From: Candidatus Terasakiella magnetica
GTDB taxonomy: Bacteria > Pseudomonadota > Alphaproteobacteria > Rhodospirillales > Terasakiellaceae
Length of the DNA stretch: 64,000 nt
Assembly: GCF_900093605.1 (NCBI RefSeq)
Contig: NZ_FLYE01000023.1
Location: forward strand, 58,224-122,223
Direction: 5' to 3'
Shown: positions 32,735 to 40,721 of the stretch, piece by piece
Position numbering within the stretch: the first letter of the stretch is position 1
Layout of the letters: every line of letters starts with the position of its first letter
Program-made: the position numbers and the translations under genes
The notes under the pieces: generated by a model
What the model was told of the DNA's origin: nothing
Seen by the model: the letters and a program-made list of their open reading frames with translations, nothing else
Databases searched by the model: none

Positions 32735-33694
32735 TTAATCCCGTTCGGGTAATTCATTTTTGGTTCTGAGTGCAAATGAATGCAGTGAATCAAAGCTTAA
32801 GTTGAGTTCTTTCTCTCGGTTTAGGATTTCTTCAGCTTCACCAAAAACAAAACAGCATACTGATTTTTCTTGCTCCATGCAAAGCTCTAGTTGTGTTTGA
32901 AGGAATTTGCCACCTCTAAATTGTTCTAGCTGTTCAACAGTTATGAATGCGCTTACCTTGGCGTTTGGAAAATTGCTGTCTTTGGTTTTAGTTTTAAAGT
33001 TGAAATAGTACCGTTTGTTTTCCCACAAGCTTATTGAAGCAAAGCCATAAAAAATTCGTTTAATACCATCAGGTTTAGAATAGCGAATTGGTTTGAAGTG
33101 TTGACGATAAGTACGTTTGCCAACACCTGGAATTGTTAAATGATAATTATGTAAATCATCTTCGCTCATGGATAAAAAGCAAGAAACTACTTCTTCTAAT
33201 TTTGTTGTTTTATGAGGACTGTTTTTTAAAGCCTCTTTCCAAGCGTTAATACGGGATCTTTTATTCGTTATGGTTTTAATATGTGTAGACCATTCCAAAT
33301 AATCATCAGTCTTGCTCTCGTCTTTATTTGCGACCTCTTTTTGAGGTTTGAAAATATCGACTAAATCATGCTCTTTGAAGTTTCTTGGCTGACCATCATT
33401 CTCTTGTTCAAGTTCTTCAACAGCTTCTCTATACTCTACCCAAGGGCAATCTTGCGAATGAGGTGAATCGGAATTAGCTCTAAAGTGAGGGCGGTTTTTA
33501 ATAGGGTCAACTCCAGGCATTTTCCTGTAATTTACGCCTGTTATATGTGGAGAATATGTGTCTCGACAGTTTTTGTCAGGGCACAAAAAAGTAAAAGGTT
33601 CTCTTGGTTCAGCTTGTGCGAAATATTCTTCTCTTGCTTCATAAATATCAACTTCTTTATCAAGCTCGACACAAAATGCACTAGTGATAGCCAT
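32735..33694 (-). CDS. Zinc-finger-containing protein of unknown function
   Basis: 319 residues. The N-terminal 85 carry a probable zinc site (FLCPDKNC ... PHFRANSDSPHSQDCPW) similar in style to the Cys/His module of CoiA-like and restriction-associated proteins. The rest is an alpha/beta region with FKPIRYSKPDGIKRIFYGFAS and VCCFVFGEAEEI and no clear catalytic motif. It lies inside the defence island, 34 nt downstream of the PIN gene on the same strand and 67 nt ahead of the glycine-zipper gene. Confidence 0.6.
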   Translation of the reverse strand: MAITSAFCVELDKEVDIYEAREEYFAQAEPREPFTFLCPDKNCRDTYSPHITGVNYRKMPGVDPIKNRPHFRANSDSPHSQDCPWVEYREAVEELEQENDGQPRNFKEHDLVDIFKPQKEVANKDESKTDDYLEWSTHIKTITNKRSRINAWKEALKNSPHKTTKLEEVVSCFLSMSEDDLHNYHLTIPGVGKRTYRQHFKPIRYSKPDGIKRIFYGFASISLWENKRYYFNFKTKTKDSNFPNAKVSAFITVEQLEQFRGGKFLQTQLELCMEQEKSVCCFVFGEAEEILNREKELNLSFDSLHSFALRTKNELPERD

Positions 33695-33728
33695 TAATAA
33701 TCTCCATTATTTAACTCAAATCATTGTG

Positions 33729-34358
33729 TTAGCAGGCATTTGCAAGTTTTTGGCGTGCGCTACGTGGGAGGCTGGTGCAATTAGCGGCTCTTTTTGGGCC
33801 AACAAGATCCACAATCCATTGAGCGTGGTCATTCATTACCCGCATTCTACTTTTGGAAAGAGCCAAATATACAGCATCCCCTAATTGTCTATCGGTTACC
33901 GTTCCGCTGCGTTGGGCTAACATGAATAGTTCGCTAGAACATATAGGGGAAAGCGAGGGAAATTTTTCTTTGCAAATTCGGTTAGCTTTCTTTTCATCAA
34001 TCACAGGAATTGATTTATGTGTAACGCAATAAGCCAATGTTGCGGCTTCACCATCATCCAGTGTTGATGCAGCATTTCCTGAAACTAAGCTTTCAAAATG
34101 GTTCCAGCAATTGTCTGTCATCGATACTGGTTTTACAGTTTTATCAGATATTAAGGTCCTTAATACGCTTGCATCAGTATGACCATTTTTGTTTCCACGG
34201 TCTAATTCACTGAGAATAATTTCATCAACGACGCACGCCAAATTTGGAAATGAAGCAAAAATTTCTTTTGGAATTCCACTGGCGATTAAATTAATTATCA
34301 CACTAGCATCAACGATGAGTGAAACATTCGGATTAATCGAAGAGAGATGGTGCGTCAT
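33729..34358 (-). CDS. PIN-like domain nuclease
   Basis: About 209 residues from MTHHLSS, with GGGAG 8 nt upstream. Strand-Asp at LIVDASVIINLIASG, Glu in ILSELDRG, Asp/Glu in LDDGEAATLAYC and the C-terminal Asp in PVIDEKKANR fit the acidic set of PIN nucleases. Its gene overlaps the end of the XRE-ImmA gene by 26 nt. XRE-ImmA/PIN pairs behave as regulated toxin units in known systems, so it may be the effector of this operon. Confidence 0.72.
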   Translation of the reverse strand: MTHHLSSINPNVSLIVDASVIINLIASGIPKEIFASFPNLACVVDEIILSELDRGNKNGHTDASVLRTLISDKTVKPVSMTDNCWNHFESLVSGNAASTLDDGEAATLAYCVTHKSIPVIDEKKANRICKEKFPSLSPICSSELFMLAQRSGTVTDRQLGDAVYLALSKSRMRVMNDHAQWIVDLVGPKRAANCTSLPRSARQKLANAC

Positions 34359-35511
34359 CGGCGTCACTCCCATCAAGATCATGGTTGTCCAAAATGTCTC
34401 TTAATTCGTGGTGGTCTATATCAAGAAGTTTTACGAGTTGACCTTCACTAAGAAGCTCTTGTTGCCATGCTTGGCATATTAGTGAATTGAGACGATATGT
34501 TGTAGGCTTCTCCGATACACCTTGGTCACGGTTGTTAATGGCAAGTTCACCGAGTACTTCAAGGGCTTGTTCATTAGAGATCCCACCATTCATAGTGAAC
34601 CAATCCCAAGTCCCTTTTTTTATGACTTGCAAATCTTCCAGTTGACGAACGGTAGCTTCTCTAGAGACACAAAAGGTATGAGACAAGATTATAACGTGCC
34701 TGCGTGTAAATTGAGTGGCACCAGAAGTAATTTCTTTGAACTTATTGATGAGTGCCCGTGAAGGCATCAAAAATGCTTTAGCAAATGCATTTGCGTATTT
34801 TTCTTCTTTAGAAGTTTGAGGGTCATCATCAAATAGAACCTCAGGGACACGTCGAGTAGATACCAAATGTCCTAACTCATGCGCAGCAGTTAGGTTCCTT
34901 CTATCTCTTGGATGGTTCCCGTTTAATAATATGCAAGCACCCAATGCATCTTCATATGCAAATAAACCTGAAATACTGCTATCCATTTTTTTAATATAAA
35001 GGCGAACTCCAAGGTCAAATTCTAGAATGCTGACAATGTCATGAATTGGAGATTGAGAAAGACCAAGCCATTGTCTCAACTCCAATGCATCTTGCTCTGC
35101 TTGTCGTTCCACATTTCCAGGAAGAAGAGGGCGCTCAGGTGGATAGTTTTTAACTCGTTGGACACCTAGCAAATTTTCAAGCTCCACTTCTGCTTTGGCC
35201 AGTTGTGTCATGGTGCTGGCAGCTTTTTCTCCAGCATTTGCATGCGAGCTCATTTGCTTACGAAAACGTGGCACGAGATCAACATGAATAGCTTCTTCAC
35301 GTAATAAACTGTTCACAGAGCAATTATATAAATCAGCTAGCTTTTTTAATTCGGATATTTTGAGTTTACGTTGGCCTTTTTCAATGGCGACAAGGGTTGT
35401 TCTCGCTGCATTAATGGCTTCAGAAGCAACAGCTTGAGTTATCTGTTTGCTTTCTCGGGCTACTCTTAATCTATCACCCAAAGTAATAGGGTCTATTTGG
35501 TTAAGCTGCAT
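34333..35511 (-). CDS. XRE helix-turn-helix fused to ImmA/IrrE metallopeptidase
   Basis: 392 residues. An N-terminal XRE domain (LGDRLRVARESKQITQAVASEAI, then TTLVAIEKGQRKLKISELKKLADLY) is followed by a middle linker and an ImmA/IrrE peptidase domain with HELGH (zinc site) and the later EKYANAFAKAFLMPSRAL. Such proteins bind an operator and cleave a repressor or effector when triggered. It overlaps the QueC-like gene by 11 nt and the PIN gene by 26 nt (using its chosen start). Confidence 0.88.
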   Translation of the reverse strand: MQLNQIDPITLGDRLRVARESKQITQAVASEAINAARTTLVAIEKGQRKLKISELKKLADLYNCSVNSLLREEAIHVDLVPRFRKQMSSHANAGEKAASTMTQLAKAEVELENLLGVQRVKNYPPERPLLPGNVERQAEQDALELRQWLGLSQSPIHDIVSILEFDLGVRLYIKKMDSSISGLFAYEDALGACILLNGNHPRDRRNLTAAHELGHLVSTRRVPEVLFDDDPQTSKEEKYANAFAKAFLMPSRALINKFKEITSGATQFTRRHVIILSHTFCVSREATVRQLEDLQVIKKGTWDWFTMNGGISNEQALEVLGELAINNRDQGVSEKPTTYRLNSLICQAWQQELLSEGQLVKLLDIDHHELRDILDNHDLDGSDADDAPSLFD

Positions 35512-36898
35512 CGGTCATATTCCGGTTTGCCCATTTCCGCAGAAAAGAGTTTTTATCTAGTGATCCTAAAAAGGAATTCCATTCTGCAGTATGTTTTTCA
35601 AGTAATTGGGTTTGGTTCTTCATGACTTCGGCTTTGTCCATTTCTAGTGATCGAGCCAATTTACTGGCGTGCATTTTTAGATTTATTAGCTCATCATTAT
35701 TGTTTAGTAGTTCAGCCATATCTCTTAAATGCGACATGGCAGCAACTGCATACTTTTGATGAGCCTTAAAGTCATGCATTTTTTCAGTTGGTTTAGCTGA
35801 TCCCAACTCGAATTCTTGGGCATTGAGGTTATTCCATAGGTATTCTTCTTGGTCTTCAAGTTGACCTGCAGCATGAACACTCATTCTTCTTAATAAGCAT
35901 GCTGCACAGATACCACATTGCCGTATTTTTTTGTTATCAAACGAAGTCTGACTATTTCGTCTCCAGCAGGAGGTGGTTTCTCTCCATTTTTCATTATCGC
36001 CAGAAACCTGAATGTATTGAAAAAGTGTTTCACCTTTAGTGTTCCATATTCTTGGTATTTGAAAAGAGAATTTGTGTTGGAACAATGCAGATAAAAATTT
36101 CCTCATGTAACTCAAGAAATAAGGATGATTCCTGTAATCAATATAGGCATGAGCCACGGGGACTAATGCAGGCCCTAGAGCTCCTTGACCACTTTCTGGT
36201 AGGATAATTAATGATGAATTTGATAAGTATGCTGCTGCGCTTGTTAAAATTGAAAATTTTAGACCTCTAGAACGACCACTATAGTCTTTCTTCTGAGTTG
36301 AGTATGAAACAGAATAAGGGACAGAGATGAAAGGTTTTTTTTGTTTTTTTTCTTCTTTTTTTGCGCTGCCTAAGCGTACTCGAACAAGCTTATCACCAAG
36401 TTCTGCTTCCGTTAAGCCAGCGACAGAAAGAGAGTCCATTCCGTCGCTATAAGCGAGAATAGCTTGTGGGTTCTTTTTTAGATCTAATTTTGATTGGAAA
36501 GGCCATTCAGGTGCAAAAATACGTTGGCGAAAATTAATATTCCAAGTGTCGCCTGTCAATATCCGCAATGCTTGACACAATGCATCTGAAACTTCTGGAG
36601 ATTGCCAAAGCTCAGGATTGTTTACAGGAAGGGAAATGTTAAATTTTCGAGCCCAAGTTTTTTGTGAGCGGCTTTGTGAAAAATCACAATATTCTACTGT
36701 TGCTGCTAATGAGAAGACATCAAAAAGTAAATCATCTTGATTTTTATAAAAATAGCTTGCGAGGTTTTCAGTCGAGAATTTAAGGTTTTCTCCGACAACG
36801 CATCCTTCCCATCCATCGGGTGTTCTTTCGTCTGGGCTTTGGACAAAAATATGATGGCAAGGCATTGGAAGTGCATCTAGGTGCTTATAAAGTTTCAA
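35501..36898 (-). CDS. QueC-like (7-cyano-7-deazaguanine synthase family) defence-type protein
   Basis: 465 residues, about twice the size of housekeeping QueC. The PP-loop appears as YSDGMDSLSVAGL (normally SGGxDS), and the QueC zinc cluster as C-x16-C-x2-C-x2-C (CWRRNSQ ... QCGICAAC). N- and C-terminal extensions of roughly 150 and 130 residues are extra. QueC-like proteins of this larger kind occur in anti-phage systems (Qat, type IV CBASS), where they carry out nucleobase-related modification. QatA, QatB-like glycine-rich protein and QatD are absent here. Overlaps on both sides show a single operon. Confidence 0.78.
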   Translation of the reverse strand: MKLYKHLDALPMPCHHIFVQSPDERTPDGWEGCVVGENLKFSTENLASYFYKNQDDLLFDVFSLAATVEYCDFSQSRSQKTWARKFNISLPVNNPELWQSPEVSDALCQALRILTGDTWNINFRQRIFAPEWPFQSKLDLKKNPQAILAYSDGMDSLSVAGLTEAELGDKLVRVRLGSAKKEEKKQKKPFISVPYSVSYSTQKKDYSGRSRGLKFSILTSAAAYLSNSSLIILPESGQGALGPALVPVAHAYIDYRNHPYFLSYMRKFLSALFQHKFSFQIPRIWNTKGETLFQYIQVSGDNEKWRETTSCWRRNSQTSFDNKKIRQCGICAACLLRRMSVHAAGQLEDQEEYLWNNLNAQEFELGSAKPTEKMHDFKAHQKYAVAAMSHLRDMAELLNNNDELINLKMHASKLARSLEMDKAEVMKNQTQLLEKHTAEWNSFLGSLDKNSFLRKWANRNMTDAA

Positions 36899-37464
36899 AA
36901 TGATACTCCTTGGTCAATATCATTTTTCTTAATACTTTTTTGTTTCCAGCTTGAGTTGCCTGAGTTGCTGAGTTCAGAAGTAATTTCATGAAAGGAAGAC
37001 TGTCTTATTGCTTGGTCTAACCTTGATCGTAAAAAAGTTGAACGAGCCCTGCTATCTTCTCTTAAGTAATGTTCTTCTATAGAACGAACATATCGCATAG
37101 AACGTTCTGCTAAAGCATTTTCTACTCCAATTGTAACTGCCATTTCACCACGATTACCGTCTAGAAGAGCTTCCTGAATATGATCAATAAAACGTTCTGA
37201 CAATTCGTGACCAGAAAATTGTAGTCGATTTTGTTCTAGCTGTTCTACTGGATTATTGGACAACAAATCACCTTGAGGATTTGATAAAATGTCTTTTATT
37301 TTATCAATGCTCTCTGATCCATTCTCATATTTGAAATCTGCGGCTAATGCATCTGCTAATGCATCTTTGACTTCAGAAATGGAACAAGCATGTGTATCGC
37401 CTTTTTCAGCAACACGTTTCCATGCTTTACGCATATTCAAACTATAGTGTGGGCCATCACTCAT
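36895..37464 (-). CDS. Helical protein of unknown function, operon with QueC-like gene
   Basis: 189 residues, mostly helical and charged, with no membrane segment and no recognised domain. The N-terminus (MSDGPHYSLNMRKAWKRVAEKGDTHACSISEVKDAL) reads like a conserved core. It is first of the four-gene operon, overlapping the QueC-like gene by 4 nt. It could be the substrate or partner of the QueC-like enzyme, by analogy with QatB, but the sequence alone does not show this. Confidence 0.6.
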   Translation of the reverse strand: MSDGPHYSLNMRKAWKRVAEKGDTHACSISEVKDALADALAADFKYENGSESIDKIKDILSNPQGDLLSNNPVEQLEQNRLQFSGHELSERFIDHIQEALLDGNRGEMAVTIGVENALAERSMRYVRSIEEHYLREDSRARSTFLRSRLDQAIRQSSFHEITSELSNSGNSSWKQKSIKKNDIDQGVSF

Positions 37465-37643
37465 TCAAATCTCCTTTGTCAGAATACTATCCATTAAAAG
37501 CTGACATTGTCAATAATCTATTTTTAATTGCTGATAAAAGCATCTTATGAGGGTGTTTTTGCCCAGCATGTATTACTTTCAAGGCTTTTTATGCTCTGAA
37601 TGTTAAAGATATGGAGTTTGTAGAGGGTGTTTTTTGTATTGAT

Positions 37644-37661
37644 ACTGATATAAGAATCAGT
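37644..37661. terminator. Weak hairpin between the Septu unit and the QueC-like operon
   Basis: ACTGAT and ATCAGT pair across 6 nt. The T-run is on the plus-strand side, so it is a poor terminator for the leftward Septu genes. The 223-bp gap (37465-37687) holds no gene I can see. Confidence 0.3.
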
Positions 37662-37687
37662 TTTTGTAACAAGGTGTCAGGATTCTA

Positions 37688-38546
37688 TTAAAACGCTTGC
37701 TGACAGAAAGTTTCGTCAGTTGCTAATGCTTGATACATGACCTTTTTCCAGTGATTTGGAAATAAGGTGTTGGAAACTCCAACAGACAGTAAGTAATTTT
37801 TGAAATCAGCATGAGGCCAATCGGCCATATAGTTCTGGCGTTGGTCTATTAGTATACTGAGTTCTTCTGCTGCTTCAATACTGTAACGTTTGGACAGAGA
37901 GAACTCGTCAAAATGTGTACAGACACGTTCCGCATCGGTTTCTGACCAATGGGCGGGGGGGGGCTGTGAAATACTCAATCACTATTGGAGAACTATGGAT
38001 GACTTGTGCAGAAATCCATTTTTCAACGAAGAATTTATTATCATCAAAATAGGGGTGAATGACTTGCTCTTCAGCATTTTGTGCTCTGATATGCCCTTTT
38101 CCTGTATTACAATCACGACAAGCTGGGACCAGATTTGCAGGTAAAACAGAGAATTGAGGATAGTTTGATTTTGCTAAGTAGTGATCTAATGTTTCTGGAT
38201 GCCCGATGCCACCACAAAAGGGACATTTCCCATGTGCTGCAACCATGATCTCATCATAAATTGATTTAGCAGGTTGTTTTTGCAGCATACGGTATGTGTA
38301 TAATTTTGTTAGATCGCTTTTCTTTAAAGAGCCCAAAATTAAAGGATCAGTCCCGCGAGGATGATTGGTATGAGGAAGAGTATAAAGTTGCCCTACATTA
38401 GCCTGAGCAATGTATTGAGTTCCTTGATTGTCTATTTCAGAAAGGCAAGTTTTATACTGCGCGTTAAGTGATTCATCTGCGACGCTTTCAATACATGCCA
38501 TGAAAGATTCCGTCGCGGATTTTTCTGGCAAGTCTAGTTTTTTCAT
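37688..38546 (-). pseudogene. ptuB: Septu HNH nuclease (PtuB-like) split by a C9 tract frameshift
   Basis: From 38546 the frame encodes the PtuB-type HNH zinc nuclease (CPFCGGIGHPETLDHYLAKSNYP, then LVPACRDCNTGKGH) but shifts out of frame at a run of nine Cs (plus-strand G9 at 37955-37963). The next frame continues directly with AHWSETDAERVCTHFDEF ... and ends at 37688. Removing one C restores a 285-residue protein of normal PtuB length. The tract could be a phase-variation switch, a fixed mutation or an assembly error. The start overlaps the stop of ptuA as ATGA. Confidence 0.85.
37955..37963. repeat. G9 homopolymer in ptuB (phase-variable tract candidate)
   Basis: Nine consecutive Gs on the plus strand (C9 in the coding strand). 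The intact reading requires eight, or eleven. It is the longest G/C run I noticed in the window. Confidence 0.85.
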
Positions 38547-40081
38547 TGTTCAAAGTTGCTCTGATCGCGCTGGAAAATCATCGATTTTAAAATGGCTTGC
38601 CCTTCAAAGCCAAGTTGGTTTCCATAATTGTAAATAATTGTTTCATAGGTATCACCTGTTGCAACAGCATCTGCAAGTAATTGATGAAAACCGGATTTTG
38701 CAACTTCTAACCCGAATACCTCTCTCGTTAAGACACCAACATTCTCTCCAAAAGTTTCAATTTCTGGCCGACTCGTTGAAACGGATAGTCCCGATCTTGT
38801 GATTTTCCATACGCATGATTTTGGAATTTCTTGCAATACAACGGGCGAATGTGTTGCAATAAGAGCCACTCCATTTCGGTCATGCAAAAGTTCACTTAAG
38901 GCGCGCGTAAATGCCGATAGCAATGGTGGATGTAAATGGCTTTCTGCTTCATCAATCAGAACAAGCGTTTTTTCTTCAACTGTAGCAACGAGTTTGGTCA
39001 TGGTTATTAAAACAATTGCATGACCTGAACTCATGCGTTTAATAATTTTTCTTGCAATGACTTTAACTTCTTTTGAAGGCAAATCGGCAAAGCTTCTCAA
39101 ATTCATGGCTGCAAAATTTTCATCAGACTCAAGGGACGTAATTGCTTTTAACCAGCGTTTTTTCTTATCTTTTTGGCTTAAGCATTGCGCAAGATTTTTG
39201 ATGAAATCTTTGTGAAGTACGGGCAGGGACTTTAGGGCATCACTGAATTCATCGGATGGATCTTTAAGACCGATATAATAATAGCAGGTGCCTAATGTCG
39301 GGTCAGGTTGATCAGCTGGTGGGTCAAAGGGGTCAAATGCACTGAACGAGACAGATACTAGGCTACTGAAATATTCATTATCAATTGGTTCAGGTTGCCA
39401 ATTCTCATCATCATAAAATGCGCCAGATGCATCATCTCCTTGTGTGAGACCTTCTATCATACCGTTTAATAAAGTCGTTTTTCCAACCCCATTTCGACCA
39501 ATAATCGCATGGATATTTGTACTAGGTGTTGAAGTTGCTTTTACACGGAATTCAAGAGAAACACCGCCTAGTTTTTCTTCATCAGGTCGTTCGTATGTGA
39601 ATTTAAAATCAGTTAATGGTGCGCCGCCTGTTAAAATTCTTCTGAATTGCCCTTTAATTGCTGCCATACTTACATCACGCAAAAGCGATGTGCTGAAAAC
39701 TTCCTCATTAATTGCGACATCAAGGTATTTGTCATTATAGGCAATATCATTGAGTGCAGTAAAAATTGACACTGCTGAGGTATCTGATAATTCAGTACTA
39801 ATTGTATGATAATATTCAGCACCAAGGCCCAATGAAAAATAGGTTTCTGGTAGTGTTTGAAAAGGGCTAGAAATTGTTGTGTGAGTTGACTGTGTAGTTG
39901 TTTGGCCTTTGAAACCAATCTTTACATTACCAATTTCATGACATTTCCCATATTCATCATACAGTGTCAGATAAAACATTGTGACAAAGGAATAGTCATT
40001 CCAGTTGTCTCTTTTAAGATACGCAACATTATGCCCAGAGGAAGGAACATATTGCTTGTCTCCAAGAATGAAGAAATTCAT
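38543..40081 (-). CDS. ptuA: Septu ATPase (PtuA-like, OLD/ABC-type)
   Basis: About 512 residues. Walker A is GRNGVGKTTLLN, the signature-like segment is RMSSGHAIVLITMTKL, Walker B is LVLIDEAESHLHPPL and the switch His is IATHSPVVLQE. Known PtuA proteins form multimers that sense ATP depletion or phage and license the PtuB nuclease. Start MNFFILG is chosen because GGAGAAG precedes it at a good distance; an ATG five codons earlier covers that site. It overlaps ptuB by 4 nt, the standard Septu arrangement. Confidence 0.9.
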   Translation of the reverse strand: MNFFILGDKQYVPSSGHNVAYLKRDNWNDYSFVTMFYLTLYDEYGKCHEIGNVKIGFKGQTTTQSTHTTISSPFQTLPETYFSLGLGAEYYHTISTELSDTSAVSIFTALNDIAYNDKYLDVAINEEVFSTSLLRDVSMAAIKGQFRRILTGGAPLTDFKFTYERPDEEKLGGVSLEFRVKATSTPSTNIHAIIGRNGVGKTTLLNGMIEGLTQGDDASGAFYDDENWQPEPIDNEYFSSLVSVSFSAFDPFDPPADQPDPTLGTCYYYIGLKDPSDEFSDALKSLPVLHKDFIKNLAQCLSQKDKKKRWLKAITSLESDENFAAMNLRSFADLPSKEVKVIARKIIKRMSSGHAIVLITMTKLVATVEEKTLVLIDEAESHLHPPLLSAFTRALSELLHDRNGVALIATHSPVVLQEIPKSCVWKITRSGLSVSTSRPEIETFGENVGVLTREVFGLEVAKSGFHQLLADAVATGDTYETIIYNYGNQLGFEGQAILKSMIFQRDQSNFEQ

Positions 40082-40196
40082 TTCAGTCTTCTCCATTTCT
40101 GTGGTTTTAATAGAGTTGCCCTATGAACGGCAATTAAAACCAACTGTGCAAAGTTGAGCAATATAATTATGAGAAAAAATTAAAAAAAATCCCCCT

Positions 40197-40238
40197 AGGT
40201 AACCATTCCCAAATTTTGTTACCTAAGATGTTACCTAT
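40197..40238. repeat. TAGGTAAC / GTTACCTA repeat cluster beside tRNA-Phe
   Basis: TAGGTAAC at 40197-40204 and GTTACCTA at 40219-40226 form an inverted repeat, and a third GTTACCTA follows at 40231-40238. They lie between the defence island and tRNA-Phe, in a 431-bp stretch (40082-40512) whose only gene is the tRNA. Confidence 0.55.
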
Positions 40239-40253
40239 GGGTAAAAATAGAAA

Positions 40254-40274
40254 AGACGCTTCAAGGAGCGTCTT
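40254..40274 (-). terminator. Terminator of tRNA-Phe
   Basis: AAGACGCT and AGCGTCTT pair with a 5-nt loop; on the minus strand the tail TTCTATTTTT follows. Confidence 0.8.
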
Positions 40275-40304
40275 GGGTAACTATCTGATTTCTTTGGAGG
40301 AAAA

Positions 40305-40380
40305 TGGTGCCCGATCCCGGACTTGAACCAGGGACACGCGGATTTTCAATCCGCTGCTCTACCGACTGAGCTAATCGGGC
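40305..40380 (-). tRNA. tRNA-Phe (GAA)
   Basis: 76 nt with encoded CCA. The 5' end GCCCGATTAGCTC pairs with the 3' acceptor GATCGGGC-A-CCA, and the anticodon loop reads CTGAAAA-type with GAA. The T loop is TTCAAGT. Its 3' end faces the accessory region, which is the usual orientation for island insertion. Confidence 0.97.
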
Positions 40381-40499
40381 TTAACCATATTCGACACAGG
40401 CTCGGTACGCGCTGTGTGGGAGGGTTTATAGAGAAGGCTTGCGGGTCTGTCTAGACTCTTTTTTAAAAAAATGTCTTATTTTTTCAGATCATAAAACCA

Positions 40500-40519
40500 G
40501 GGCTGATTATGTTCAGCCC
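40500..40519 (-). terminator. Terminator overlapping the yacG stop
   Basis: GGGCTGA and TCAGCCC form a 7-bp stem with a 6-nt loop; the minus-strand tail is TGGTTTTAT. The stop codon TGA of yacG is in the first arm. Confidence 0.65.
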
Positions 40520-40713
40520 GGGTCGTATTCATCCATATCGCTTTCTTCCTCAGAAGCAATTTTATAGCCTTCATTCAGCCATTGCCCAAGGTCCAGATCT
40601 GCGCAGCGTTTTGAGCAAAATGGGCGGTGTTTCAGGCTGGCCGGTTTCTGGCAGGTGGGGCATTTCTGCCCTTTTGAAAGGGGGATGGATTCAATCTTTT
40701 TATCGGTGCTCAT
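40513..40713 (-). CDS. yacG: YacG zinc protein, DNA gyrase inhibitor family
   Basis: 66 residues with the four-cysteine zinc ribbon CPTCQKPA ... [22 protein letters not shown], which is the YacG signature. In E. coli YacG binds gyrase B and blocks DNA binding. The acidic tail is normal. It is downstream of the RNase E/G gene by 8 nt, as in many alphaproteobacteria. Confidence 0.93.
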   Translation of the reverse strand: MSTDKKIESIPLSKGQKCPTCQKPASLKHRPFCSKRCADLDLGQWLNEGYKIASEEESDMDEYDPG

Positions 40714-40721
40714 GATTTTCT

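Noticed and set aside
33729..37464. A standard Qat (QatABCD) system
   Set aside because: Only a QueC-like protein is shared. No QatA ATPase, no glycine-rich QatB and no TatD-like QatD are present.
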